DNA of 64,000 bases from assembly GCA_016704345.1 (NCBI GenBank), contig JADJAH010000001.1, positions 468,501 to 532,500 of the forward strand. The letters run 5' to 3'. Within the stretch, counting starts at the first letter, position 1. Each line of letters starts with the position of its first letter. Under the pieces are notes generated by a model. The model had not been told where the DNA came from. It ran no database searches and saw only the letters and a list, made by a program, of their open reading frames with translations. Made by a program: the position numbers and the translations under genes. This stretch comes from Ignavibacteria bacterium. Lineage in GTDB: Bacteria; Bacteroidota; Ignavibacteria; Tepidaquicellales; Tepidaquicellaceae. Of the stretch, positions 25,998-34,993 are shown one piece after another.

Positions 25998-27179
25998 ATG
26001 AAAACATTCGACATTCCGGTATTCTACAAGAGTCCGGTGATCTCAAGAATCAAAAATCTCAGAAGGGCGGATGACCCGCGTAAACGCGACTATTCACCTA
26101 CCGAGCTTAACTTCGGCCCTGTGATCTTTTACGTAGCGCGGCACTTCGGATTTTGCTACGGAGTGGAAAATGCCATCGAAATTTCTTACAGAGCCATAGA
26201 GGAGAATCCGGGCAAGAGAATTTTTCTGCTGAGTGAAATGATTCACAACTCGGAAGTTAACAGGGATCTTCAGAACCGCGGAGTAAAATTTATAATGGAT
26301 ACCAACGGGAACAGATATGTTGAATGGGAAGAACTTAAGAAAGATGATATTGTCATTATTCCGGCTTTTGGAACCACTGTTGAAATAGAAGAAAAATTGG
26401 CAGGTCTTGGCATTGACACATTAAAGTACAACACTACTTGCCCTTTCGTTGAGAAAGTATGGAACAGAGCTGATTCACTGGGCAAAACAGACTTCACTAT
26501 AATAGTTCACGGAAAATTCCGCCATGAAGAAACACGCGCTACTTTCTCTCATGCAAAAGAATCTGCACCAACTCTAATTGTAAGAGATCTTGAAGAAGCT
26601 AATATACTTGGTAAATTTATGCTGGGCGAGATTCCAATTGGTGAATTTCAAAAAACCTTTGAGCACAGGATTTCTACAGATTTTGATCCGCTAATTCATC
26701 TCGACAGGATTGGGGTGGTAAATCAAACAACAATGCTTGCTACAGAGACTCAAGCTATCGCAGACCATTTGAAAAATGTAATGGTGCAAAAGTTTGGCGA
26801 AAATTCCATCAAAGATCACTTTGCAGACACACGAGACACACTATGTTATGCGACTCATGATAATCAGCGTGCAACATATGCATTACTTGAAAAAGATGCT
26901 GACCTGGCCCTTGTTGTCGGCGGATATAACAGTTCGAACACATCCCACATTGTTGAACTTTGCGAGGAGAAACTTCCGACATTTTTCATATCATCTTCAG
27001 AAAAGATACTTTCTAAATATTTGATCAGCCACTTTCATATTCATAGCAATAAAGAGATTGTAACCGAAGACTTCCTTCCTACTATAAACCCTGTAAGAAT
27101 TATTCTCACCAGCGGAGCATCTTGTCCTGATTCAATTGTTGATGATGTTCTGAGAAAATATTGTCGTATTTTGACATGA
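25998..27179 (+). CDS. ispH: 4-hydroxy-3-methylbut-2-enyl diphosphate reductase
   Basis: Last step of the MEP isoprenoid pathway, producing IPP and DMAPP with an iron-sulfur cluster. The three cluster cysteines lie in HFGFCYGVENA, YNTTCPFVEKVW and TSGASCPDSIVDD. Substrate-binding residues are in LLSEMIHNSEVNRDL, VHGKFRHEETRAT, VNQTTMLATET and GGYNSSNTSHI. At 393 aa it is longer than the 310-320 aa enzymes of proteobacteria because of an N-terminal extension of about 40 residues and inserts, as usual in this phylum group. Together with ispG at 30436-32382 it shows that the organism uses the MEP route. Confidence 0.93.
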   Translation: MKTFDIPVFYKSPVISRIKNLRRADDPRKRDYSPTELNFGPVIFYVARHFGFCYGVENAIEISYRAIEENPGKRIFLLSEMIHNSEVNRDLQNRGVKFIMDTNGNRYVEWEELKKDDIVIIPAFGTTVEIEEKLAGLGIDTLKYNTTCPFVEKVWNRADSLGKTDFTIIVHGKFRHEETRATFSHAKESAPTLIVRDLEEANILGKFMLGEIPIGEFQKTFEHRISTDFDPLIHLDRIGVVNQTTMLATETQAIADHLKNVMVQKFGENSIKDHFADTRDTLCYATHDNQRATYALLEKDADLALVVGGYNSSNTSHIVELCEEKLPTFFISSSEKILSKYLISHFHIHSNKEIVTEDFLPTINPVRIILTSGASCPDSIVDDVLRKYCRILT

Positions 27180-27297
27180 CCCGAAGTGTTGACGAAGTTC
27201 TTTCGGAGACAGAACTTTCTAGGGAAAGCTGTAGTTTTTCAATATGTACGGACTGATAATATTCCGATTTATAATTTCCATAAACTTTGGATGAAAT

Positions 27298-27325
27298 AAA
27301 AAAGGCGGATCAAATGACCCGCCTT
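27298..27325 (-). terminator. Rho-independent terminator of the deoxyhypusine-synthase-like gene
   Basis: On the reverse strand AAGGCGGGTC pairs with GATCCGCCTT (one G-U pair, loop of 4) and is followed by T6. It lies 25 bases past the stop of the gene at 27351. Confidence 0.8.
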
Positions 27326-27350
27326 AATTGTCTTATACCAACAATTAGTT

Positions 27351-28388
27351 TTAAGCGCTGACCGGATCTTTAAGAAACATCTTCTGAAACTCTCTCTTAG
27401 TTCGGTTTTTCCAATTTCCCTTGTGATATCCATACCCCGCAATAAGCGGCATTGCAATCGTTGCTTCACAGTAGACCATTTGTTCGTACGTCATATCTAC
27501 CTTTCCCCACGAGCTTGCTTCTTTCAGAGTAGAGCCGGAAAGAGCCCCGTCACGATCGTCTGCGACAGTGATCTGAATTGCATACTTGTGCATAGGAACT
27601 TCCTTATCAAGGATCTCTGCAGCTACAACTGTGTCCTGAGCAAAGTTCTTCGGTACACCTCCACCAACCATGAACAAACCGGTTTCATTGGCTTCAAGTT
27701 TTATCTTTGTTAATTCCAGAAAATCTTTTGCTGAGTCGATAGAAACATTTGATTCCGGATTATGAAACTGATGATGCACAAATCCGAATCCTGCGGAACA
27801 GTCAGAAAAGGCAGGAACAAAAATCGGCACGTTATGCTCATAAGCTGCAAGCACAACAGAGTCTCTGTTCTTTCCGTTCTTTGAAAGATATTCACCCATA
27901 TGCCAGATGAACTCTCTTGAAGAGTACGGCCTCTTCTCCAATGTATCACAGATCTTTGCAATAGTCATGTCACATTCTCTGAGATCATCTTCGTCAATGT
28001 AAGTGTCGTAGATCCTGTCAATCATCAACTCTCTAAGTTCATTGTCATCCACAAACTGACTGCCTTTATAATGCTTAAAACCGAGTCCTTCAAAAAAGTC
28101 CTGATCCACCATGATTGCTCCTGTTGATACGATCGTATCGATCATATTGCTTCTTATCATGTCAACCACAACATTCTTTAGTCCTGCGGAAAAAAGTGAA
28201 CCCGCAAGACAAAGCATCACAGAACAACCTTTATCTGCAAGCATCATGTCAAAATAATTTGCGGCAATCGCCAGGTCTCTTGACGAAAACGCCATGTTGT
28301 TCATATCTTCAACAAGACTTACAACGTTGTGTTTCTTTATGTCAATATGTTGTATTGTTTCTTTGAGATAATCTTTTTTTGTCTTCAT
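27351..28388 (-). CDS. Deoxyhypusine synthase family protein
   Basis: 345 residues from the ATG at 28388 (MKTKKDYLKETIQHIDI); an upstream start would add nine residues. The fold of deoxyhypusine synthase is clear: VEDMNNMAFSSRDLAIAANY, the NAD-binding SGATxxG-like region VSTGAIMVDQDFFEG, and the active-site Lys in LKEASSWGKVDM. Eukaryotic and archaeal enzymes modify eIF5A, a protein bacteria lack. Bacterial relatives are thought to act as homospermidine-synthase-like enzymes that move the aminobutyl group of spermidine to a small amine. That assignment is inference here. The gene is monocistronic with its own terminator. Confidence 0.88.
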   Translation of the reverse strand: MKTKKDYLKETIQHIDIKKHNVVSLVEDMNNMAFSSRDLAIAANYFDMMLADKGCSVMLCLAGSLFSAGLKNVVVDMIRSNMIDTIVSTGAIMVDQDFFEGLGFKHYKGSQFVDDNELRELMIDRIYDTYIDEDDLRECDMTIAKICDTLEKRPYSSREFIWHMGEYLSKNGKNRDSVVLAAYEHNVPIFVPAFSDCSAGFGFVHHQFHNPESNVSIDSAKDFLELTKIKLEANETGLFMVGGGVPKNFAQDTVVAAEILDKEVPMHKYAIQITVADDRDGALSGSTLKEASSWGKVDMTYEQMVYCEATIAMPLIAGYGYHKGNWKNRTKREFQKMFLKDPVSA

Positions 28389-28499
28389 TTTTGTGTTATT
28401 AGATTTGTGAAGCAATATAATTTTTTCGCTCTGTTAAGAAACATCATAGAATTACAATGGATAGCAAAGGTGTTGAGATGCTATCCTTAACCAACTAAC

Positions 28500-29705
28500 C
28501 TATTTCACAAGGATCATCCTGATGGTATTCGTCAATACATTTGAAGCTCCGGCAGGATTAAAATTCAGCACCGCATAATATGCTCCGCTGGAAAGATTGT
28601 TGTCATTGCCTGCATTGAACTCTGTTGAGTAAAATCCTGCTGATAGATTCTCATTCACAAGATCCATTACTTCCGTTCCCTTTGTGTCATAAACTATCAG
28701 CGTAACATTGCCGTCAAATGGAATATCGTAACTGATCTTAGTTGAGGGGTTGAATGGATTTGGATAATTCTGTGACAATCTGAACTCAATTGGAGTGCCT
28801 ATCACAACGTCGCCGGACAAGTTATGGAATTCAAAATTGCCGTTAAAATCTAATTGCTTCAGCCTGTAGGAATATCTTCCCGAGTTAAGCTCTTTGTCAT
28901 CAAAGCTGTATTCCAATGGTGCTAATGAATTACCGCCGCCCGAAACAAAACCAACTTTTGTCCAATTGCCCGAAGTGATCTCCCCTGCAGAAATTCGCTC
29001 AACCTCAAAGCCTGAATTATTTTCTTCGACTGATGTTGTCCACTTCAGTGATACACTCCTGCCGGACACATTTGAATAAAATGATGAAAGCTCAACAGGA
29101 AGCGGAGCATCAGGAGTAATATAAATCTTATAAATCAGATCACTCGGAGTTGAAGGACCTCCGTTTGGGAGCTGTCCTTTGATGCCTCCAAACATGTAAC
29201 CGACATGTGTCCTGCCGTTAAGTTCGCTAAGCTTTATAACGTTGTTTGAAAATTTAGGAATTGCAGGATTGACAATGAACTTTGCATTTGCTCCGACAAG
29301 TGCATTGAATCGTGTATCAGATATTGCTTCTGTCGTAGTTCCGTCCTGCTTTCTGGAAATTGTTGTGATATCATTTATGAATGGGACAAGAGAATCGTAT
29401 TCGAGAGTATTTGTAATTTCGTTGTACGAGTTGGTACTCATGCCTGCAAACATTGTAGTATGCATTCCACCGTCGCTCGAGTTAAACACGCTCATGTAAG
29501 CGCAAGTGTATTGACTCATCTGTTGTTCGAAACTGTAGTCAACTGTGATACCGGATTGTTCAACATAGATTGGATTGAGATAAGGCAGGTCAATGTTTTT
29601 CTTAAACACTCCTCCGTAAAGAATTATGTACTGACTTGCTCCGTCCGGCTTGATTGCAGGAACTACGGTCATATCCCTTCTATGATATTCCACCGTATCG
29701 ATCTC
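28500..29705 (-). CDS. T9SS-sorted protein, C-terminal part (gene split by in-frame TAG)
   Basis: The frame continues directly from the N-terminal piece past a TAG at 29706-29708 and carries the rest of a large secreted protein: a beta-propeller-like body (ILYGGVFKKNIDLP, MHTTMFAGMSTNSYNEITN, THVGYMFGGIKG), the fibronectin-like VSLKWTTSVEENNSGFEVER region, and the sorting domain LSQNYPNPFNPSTKISYDIP. The first GTG (29693) is not a credible native start because it has no signal peptide. The repeated GGI/GGR turns suggest kelch-type blades. No enzyme motif was found. Confidence 0.8.
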   Translation of the reverse strand, partial: EIDTVEYHRRDMTVVPAIKPDGASQYIILYGGVFKKNIDLPYLNPIYVEQSGITVDYSFEQQMSQYTCAYMSVFNSSDGGMHTTMFAGMSTNSYNEITNTLEYDSLVPFINDITTISRKQDGTTTEAISDTRFNALVGANAKFIVNPAIPKFSNNVIKLSELNGRTHVGYMFGGIKGQLPNGGPSTPSDLIYKIYITPDAPLPVELSSFYSNVSGRSVSLKWTTSVEENNSGFEVERISAGEITSGNWTKVGFVSGGGNSLAPLEYSFDDKELNSGRYSYRLKQLDFNGNFEFHNLSGDVVIGTPIEFRLSQNYPNPFNPSTKISYDIPFDGNVTLIVYDTKGTEVMDLVNENLSAGFYSTEFNAGNDNNLSSGAYYAVLNFNPAGASNVLTNTIRMILVK

Positions 29706-30398
29706 CTACGAATAATCAGATATGCTGACGTTTGTGCCGTCGTCATTGATCCTGAATTTCTTGATCCTGTCTGTATAAGTTTGATTGTTAATGTTCCTTC
29801 GATAGGGGCCCATAAACTTATGTCCGCCTAAAAGATAAAAATATTCCCCAAGATTCATTAGCTCACCGCCGGTTACCTGAAGACGGGTATCGTTAAGTTC
29901 TCTTACAAACGGTGCTATTGAGTTTCCACTAATGATTGCGTTTATAGTTTCGCTTACATCAATAACTTTCAGCAGAGGAAATGAGATCAATGCATTTGCA
30001 GTGCTGTCATATCCATAACCGCCGGCAAAATAAAGTTTGTTGCCGACTTGTGTGTATTGCATGTTTGTTGATCTGAGTTGATCGGCAACCCAAAACGGCA
30101 GGTCCGCAAAAATACTTCTCGACCAAGTCTGCCCGCTTGAAGGGTCAACTACATAGATTGTTTTATTTGAAAATTCTTTGGGAAACGAAGTGATAGTAGT
30201 AAATCCGTGCAGGCCATTTATTCTTCCACCAATGAACAACCATTTTCCGCCCGACTGTGCAAATGCAAAAGAATGGATTGCCGGTGCCCCGGAAATGCTA
30301 ACTTGTTCAACCTCAACTGAGAATGGAGGATTCTCTGCAAAAGAGATTGATGATGCAGCAATAATTACTGCTGCAATGAGGGTTGTAAAGATTCTCAT
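29706..30398 (-). CDS. T9SS-sorted kelch-like protein, N-terminal part ending at in-frame TAG
   Basis: 230 residues starting with a signal peptide (MRIFTTLIAAVIIAASSISF, cleavage near FAE). Kelch-like blades follow (WLFIGGRINGLHGFTT, KLYFAGGYGYDST, FYLLGGHKFMGP). The last codons read ISDYS then TAG, and the same frame goes on as EIDTVEYHRRDM. A single base change (for instance CAG to TAG) or a sequence error would explain the stop. Joined, the protein is about 632 aa and normal for the group. It lies 37 bases downstream of ispG on the same strand. Confidence 0.8.
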   Translation of the reverse strand: MRIFTTLIAAVIIAASSISFAENPPFSVEVEQVSISGAPAIHSFAFAQSGGKWLFIGGRINGLHGFTTITSFPKEFSNKTIYVVDPSSGQTWSRSIFADLPFWVADQLRSTNMQYTQVGNKLYFAGGYGYDSTANALISFPLLKVIDVSETINAIISGNSIAPFVRELNDTRLQVTGGELMNLGEYFYLLGGHKFMGPYRRNINNQTYTDRIKKFRINDDGTNVSISDYS

Positions 30399-30435
30399 GA
30401 ATGATTTAATTTTGTTTTTTGCTTGAAATGAAATT

Positions 30436-32382
30436 TCAGTTATTACTTTGAAGCTCGATCCAGTCGCCGTTGTCTCTCATGAGTTCTATGAGTTCATCAA
30501 CGGCAACTTCCGTATCGACACTCTTCTTCACAACTTCCTTTCCTTTATACAGAGTTATCTTTCCGGGACCGCTTCCTACATATCCATAATCGGCATCCGC
30601 CATTTCACCGGGACCGTTAACAATACAACCCATGATGGCGATCTTCACTCCTTTGAGATGATTAGTCCTGCTTCTAATCATGGCTGTTGTTTCCTGAAGA
30701 TCAAACAAAGTTCTTCCGCATGAAGGACATGATATGTATTCAGTTTTTGAGATGCGTGTTCTTGTCGCCTGAAGTATTCCGAAGCTTATGCTGTTGATCT
30801 TGGCTGGAGAATTTTCAGCAGTGATTCTTATACCGTCACCGAATCCATCAGATAATAGCGCACCGGCATCAGTTGATGAATGAAGCGTTAGCGCCTCATC
30901 ATCACAGTTGTCGAATTCCAGATCCAATACTACCGGCACGTTACAATTTCTGATGACAAGCTCCGAAATCGCTCTTCTTAAAGCCGCCATTCTGTGCTTG
31001 TTGCCGGATGACAAAAGCAACATGATATTTTTTTTGTCATAAATTGCTGAGAGCAAATCATCGCTTAATTCACCCGCATCTATTTTTACGAAATTCTCTT
31101 TTTCTGAAAGTTCAACTGCAGCAAGAATTTCCTCCACTGTAATCAATGGAATTGATTCATGTTTGGATCCATGATCAAGCCAATAGTTGTAATCAAAAAT
31201 CTTCTTCAGTGTTCCCGGTAGATTATAATCAAGATCTTTTGAACCAAGATAAAGATAATCAGGGGCCATATCTCCTATAGTCCATTTGTCCAGAGACTCG
31301 CTGTAGATATATCCATAATCGCGCAAGCCTTCATGCCCGGCAAAGATTTTTTCGTTAGCATTTACCACAACAACAGGGACATTGTTTCCGCCTGTCTTGC
31401 CGACAGCAATTGTACTTCTTTTATTGTATTCAAAAGGATCAATTGGAATCTCATTGATCGAAGGAATTGCATCATGCGGAATTCTGGATGAGTATCTTTC
31501 TATAAGTTTAAGCGCGACGGGAATTTCAAATTCAGGATCTTCAGTCAATGATACACGAACTGTATCACCTATTCCATCCTCGAGGAGAGAACCAATTCCT
31601 ACTGAAGACTTAATCCTGCCGTCTTCTCCGTCTCCGGCCTCAGTCACTCCGATGTGCAAAGGATAAGTCATTCCTTCCTCATGCATTTTAGTAATCAGAA
31701 GTCTGTATGCCTGTATCATAACTTTCGGATTGCTTGCCTTCATTGAAAGAACGATTTCATGATAATCATTATCCTCACATATTCTCAGAAACTCAAGAGC
31801 TGATTCAACCATGCCAAGCGGCGTATCACCAAAGCGGCTCATAATTCTGTCTGAAAGAGATCCGTGATTCGTACCAATTCTCATAGCCGTGCCGTGTTCC
31901 TTGCATATTCTTACAAGAGGTGTGAACTTCTGCCTTATCCTGGCAAGCTCTGATTCGTAGTCAGTATCTGTATATTCTATTATGTTAAATTTTTTCTTGT
32001 CTGCATAGTTACCGGGATTTACTCTAACTTTAGCAACTATTGTTGCAGCTAATTCAGCCGCATTTGGAGTAAAATGAATATCTGCAATAAGTGGTGTTGA
32101 ATATCCTCGATTGCGAAGTTCATTCTGTATGTTGAGCAGATTCCTTGCCTCATTTATGCTGGGCGCCGTAATTCTTACATAGTCAGATCCCGCCTCGATG
32201 ATCCTTATTGATTGTTCTACAGTCGCAAGAGTATCCATTGTATCTGTCGTTGTCATTGACTGCACTCTGATCGGATTGTTTCCGCCGAGCGCAACGCCGC
32301 CAATACTGACTTCCCTTGTTTTATACCTGGAGTATGAAGTTAAGCTGTTGCAGTATTTTTTGGAAACTGAAGTGGATAGCAT
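30436..32382 (-). CDS. ispG: 4-hydroxy-3-methylbut-2-en-1-yl diphosphate synthase, long form
   Basis: Penultimate enzyme of the MEP pathway, converting MEcPP to HMBPP with a 4Fe-4S cluster and reduced ferredoxin or flavodoxin. The N-terminal TIM barrel has VSIGGVALGGNNPIRVQSM, PLIADIHF and VRVNPGNY. The C-terminal cluster domain has EYISCPSCGRTLFDL and IMGCIVNGPGEMADADYGY. At 648 aa it belongs to the long form with a central insert domain of about 250 residues, found in Bacteroidota, Chlorobi, chlamydiae and plants. It is eight bases downstream of the rhomboid gene, in a tight reverse-strand unit. Confidence 0.95.
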   Translation of the reverse strand: MLSTSVSKKYCNSLTSYSRYKTREVSIGGVALGGNNPIRVQSMTTTDTMDTLATVEQSIRIIEAGSDYVRITAPSINEARNLLNIQNELRNRGYSTPLIADIHFTPNAAELAATIVAKVRVNPGNYADKKKFNIIEYTDTDYESELARIRQKFTPLVRICKEHGTAMRIGTNHGSLSDRIMSRFGDTPLGMVESALEFLRICEDNDYHEIVLSMKASNPKVMIQAYRLLITKMHEEGMTYPLHIGVTEAGDGEDGRIKSSVGIGSLLEDGIGDTVRVSLTEDPEFEIPVALKLIERYSSRIPHDAIPSINEIPIDPFEYNKRSTIAVGKTGGNNVPVVVVNANEKIFAGHEGLRDYGYIYSESLDKWTIGDMAPDYLYLGSKDLDYNLPGTLKKIFDYNYWLDHGSKHESIPLITVEEILAAVELSEKENFVKIDAGELSDDLLSAIYDKKNIMLLLSSGNKHRMAALRRAISELVIRNCNVPVVLDLEFDNCDDEALTLHSSTDAGALLSDGFGDGIRITAENSPAKINSISFGILQATRTRISKTEYISCPSCGRTLFDLQETTAMIRSRTNHLKGVKIAIMGCIVNGPGEMADADYGYVGSGPGKITLYKGKEVVKKSVDTEVAVDELIELMRDNGDWIELQSNN

Positions 32383-32390
32383 TGATCTGA

Positions 32391-33373
32391 TTATCTGAGT
32401 CTTTTCGATTCTTGCTGAAGTATCTTTCTTTCTTCCTCAGTGAGGCTGCCATATCCCGATTCGCTGATCTTATCAAGCACAGCGTCCAGACGCTCCTGGG
32501 CATTTTTTTCACGATCATCGAGATCTTTCTTGTAGTCAGTTACATTTATTTCTTTTTTTACATCTTCTTTTATTCTGACAGGTTCATCCGATGATCCATT
32601 GCCCTGGATAAAAGCTCCTGTTCTTTCTCCAACACCGGATGCGTATGATGTGAATTTATTTTTCAAACCTGAATTTCCAAAAAATTTCGTAGAGCTTCTC
32701 CTGTCAAACATTAACAGATAAATCAGTCCTACCACACCTCCACCCAAATGAGCAATATGTGCTATGCCCGAGTCGCTTCCGCCCGCAACAGCAAAGACTT
32801 CAATAAGCATATAGATAAGGACGAGATACTTTGCTTTAACAGGAAGGATACCGTAAATGTATATGCTTCTCTCTGGAAACAAATATCCGAAGGCAACAAG
32901 AATTCCATAAACAGCGCCGGACGCGCCGACAGTAGGTCCAACCGATGTGAATAACGGAGCAATCAGCAGATTACTAAGACCTGCTCCTATTCCGGTGATC
33001 ATGTAGTAGTTGAAGAATTTCTTGGAGCCCCATGTATTTTCAAGCTCAACTCCAAACATCCACAATGCAAACATATTAAGAAGAAGGTGGAAAAATCCGC
33101 CATGCATGAACATATACGTAACAAGCTGCCATGGATAGAAACTAAGCTGGATCGTGCCCCCAAGCTGATCTCTGAAGGTTACCGGCTGAAGCGGATTCAA
33201 TGCAAAATATTTCGTGATCAGGATGTCAAGCGACATTCCTCCAACCGAGAACCCGGCAAGAATAAGATTGAAGAGAATGAATACAGCAACATTGACAACA
33301 AGGAGAGTCTTTATCACAGGCGGGAATAGAGAAACCCTCCGAATAATCCCGGCCTCCTGTAGTAACTATTCAT
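32391..33373 (-). CDS. Rhomboid-family intramembrane serine protease (5' end frameshifted)
   Basis: A membrane protease cutting within transmembrane segments. Visible: about six membrane helices, the HGGFFHLLLNMFALW segment, the catalytic Ser in VGASGAVYGILVA, and the His in GIAHIAHLGGGVVG. A soluble C-terminal tail of about 100 residues ends in a helix. The written frame has only a GTG at 33317. One T missing near 33330 (T3 where T4 is expected) hides the natural start: ATG at 33373 reads NSYYRRPGLFGGF then SLFPPVIKT, the usual N-terminus of this subgroup. That ATG overlaps the stop of the upstream nucleotidyltransferase by eight bases. Confidence 0.88.
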
Positions 33374-34103
33374 TATTTTTTAGGATCAATTGAGCTTTGT
33401 TGTAGTCTTCGATTGTGTCTATCTCCATGCACATGAATCGGGAAACATCAGCTGCGTAGATATTGTTCCTCTCAGAATCTCTGTCTATCATTTCCTGAAA
33501 GGAAGTTTCGTAGAATTCGTTGACTATTTTCTGTTCTGTAATTTTGAAGTTCAATATAGCATACAACTCTTTCACAAAATATGAAGAAAAGACTTCAATG
33601 CCAATCGACTCACCGACTGACTGCGAGATAGGAATCTTCTTTCCGATATTAGTTACATTTCCATCCCCATCAATGATCACTTTCATTTGTTCTTCATCTA
33701 ACTCTTGTGTAAAATTTACCGCAATAGAACTGTCCTTGCCGCAATTCAAAAGTTCTGAGATTATTGCTTTGTCAAAGAGAATGTCACTGTCAAGAAGCAA
33801 TATCGGACCGGTAACAACTTCTTGTGTCATCCATAGTGAATATGAATTGTTGTTATTCTCATAATCAGAGTTGACAAGAAATCTGCAATTCAGATCAGGA
33901 TAATTTGTCCTAACAAAATCCTCGATCATGTGATTCAGATAACCGGTGACAAATACAAAATCCTTTACGCCGTTGGCAAGTATATTTTCAATCGTTAGTT
34001 GCAGTAATGATTTGTCTCCAATCTTAAGGAGACATTTGGGAGTTGTATCAGTAAGCGGCCTGAGCCTTGTTGCCGCTCCTGCAGCGAGAATTACAGCCTG
34101 CAT
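33366..34103 (-). CDS. Sugar-phosphate-type nucleotidyltransferase (NTP transferase family)
   Basis: 245 residues with the signature MQAVILAAGAATRLRPLTD then TPKCLLKIGDKSLLQLTIEN, which binds the nucleoside triphosphate, and the metal-binding LLDSDILFD. It resembles the group that makes CDP-activated alcohols such as CDP-choline, CDP-inositol or CDP-glycerol-type compounds, based on the short product domain with no hexapeptide tail. The neighbour 4 bases upstream is a CDP-alcohol phosphatidyltransferase that would use exactly such a product, so CTP as the nucleotide is likely. The alcohol phosphate is not known. Its stop overlaps the rhomboid start. Confidence 0.82.
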   Translation of the reverse strand: MQAVILAAGAATRLRPLTDTTPKCLLKIGDKSLLQLTIENILANGVKDFVFVTGYLNHMIEDFVRTNYPDLNCRFLVNSDYENNNNSYSLWMTQEVVTGPILLLDSDILFDKAIISELLNCGKDSSIAVNFTQELDEEQMKVIIDGDGNVTNIGKKIPISQSVGESIGIEVFSSYFVKELYAILNFKITEQKIVNEFYETSFQEMIDRDSERNNIYAADVSRFMCMEIDTIEDYNKAQLILKNNE

Positions 34104-34107
34104 AAGT

Positions 34108-34977
34108 CTATGATTTAATATTCCCGGAAAATTCTTTTATGATTCTGTCTTGTCTTATCTTCAGAAGAATCATTACAACATTTCCAAGTGTGGCAGTATA
34201 AATGAGGTAGAGATCGATCCTGTTGAAGATCGAGCATATAATCAAAGCAACCATGTGTGTTGTTGATCCAATCCAGCTCCACATTCTGAGGATAAATTTG
34301 TTCTTGCTTATGTATTCATCAGGTGATGCGTTCAGCGAAATGTGTTTCGTAAGTTTTTTCTGAATTTTTGAATATCCCAGATAAGATTTAACGAGAGTTT
34401 TCTCAAACCACTTGCCGTCTTCATTCTTCAGCCTGTCCCACTCTTCAGTATACTCTTCAATCTCTTTATCTATGTCAGAACTTTTGTTGTAGCCATATTC
34501 AAGATATAGATTTCTGTAATGATCAAAGAGCATATTTTGAATTGCTTTAGATAAGCCTGCAGCAATCGTCAATCCCCAAGAATATACCGGATCACCCGTT
34601 ATAGATGACATTGCAAAACCTAAACCCAGAAACACCGAAACAGAAGTAGTGTAATCTATAAATCCGTCTATGACTCTGCCTATCTTTGTTCCGTTTTTCT
34701 TTAGCCTTGCAAGCTGACCGTCCATGCAGTCAAGCGTATTGCAGATGAAGAAGCTTGCCGAACCAAGCAGAAGGAATTCGTAAGAAGCAAATCCGTAGAG
34801 TATTCCGGAAAGTATTCCAAACACAAGTGCAACAGATGATATCTGATTGGGTGTTATGTTTGTATTGTAGATGAGCTTGACAAACAAGAATGAAATCGGC
34901 CTGAAGATTACAAGGTCCAATATTTCTTCTGAGTCAACGGTTTTCAGTGACTGTTTAAATTCTGATATTAAAGACAT
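34108..34977 (-). CDS. CDP-alcohol phosphatidyltransferase family membrane enzyme
   Basis: The family motif D-G-x2-A-R-x8-G-x3-D-x3-D is complete (CMDGQLARLKKNGTKIGRVIDG then FIDY, around residues 85-108); the Asp residues hold two metal ions and the CDP group. About six membrane helices surround it (ISSVALVFGILSGILYGFAS, TATLGNVVMILLKI). A charged loop of about 70 residues (SDIDKEIEEYTEEWDRLK) splits the helices, unusual for small family members such as PgsA. It transfers a phospho-alcohol from a CDP carrier to an acceptor, either a lipid or, in inositol-phosphate synthases, a polar sugar alcohol. It is the likely partner of the nucleotidyltransferase next to it. Confidence 0.85.
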   Translation of the reverse strand: MSLISEFKQSLKTVDSEEILDLVIFRPISFLFVKLIYNTNITPNQISSVALVFGILSGILYGFASYEFLLLGSASFFICNTLDCMDGQLARLKKNGTKIGRVIDGFIDYTTSVSVFLGLGFAMSSITGDPVYSWGLTIAAGLSKAIQNMLFDHYRNLYLEYGYNKSSDIDKEIEEYTEEWDRLKNEDGKWFEKTLVKSYLGYSKIQKKLTKHISLNASPDEYISKNKFILRMWSWIGSTTHMVALIICSIFNRIDLYLIYTATLGNVVMILLKIRQDRIIKEFSGNIKS

Positions 34978-34993
34978 TGCAAAATTAAGTTCG

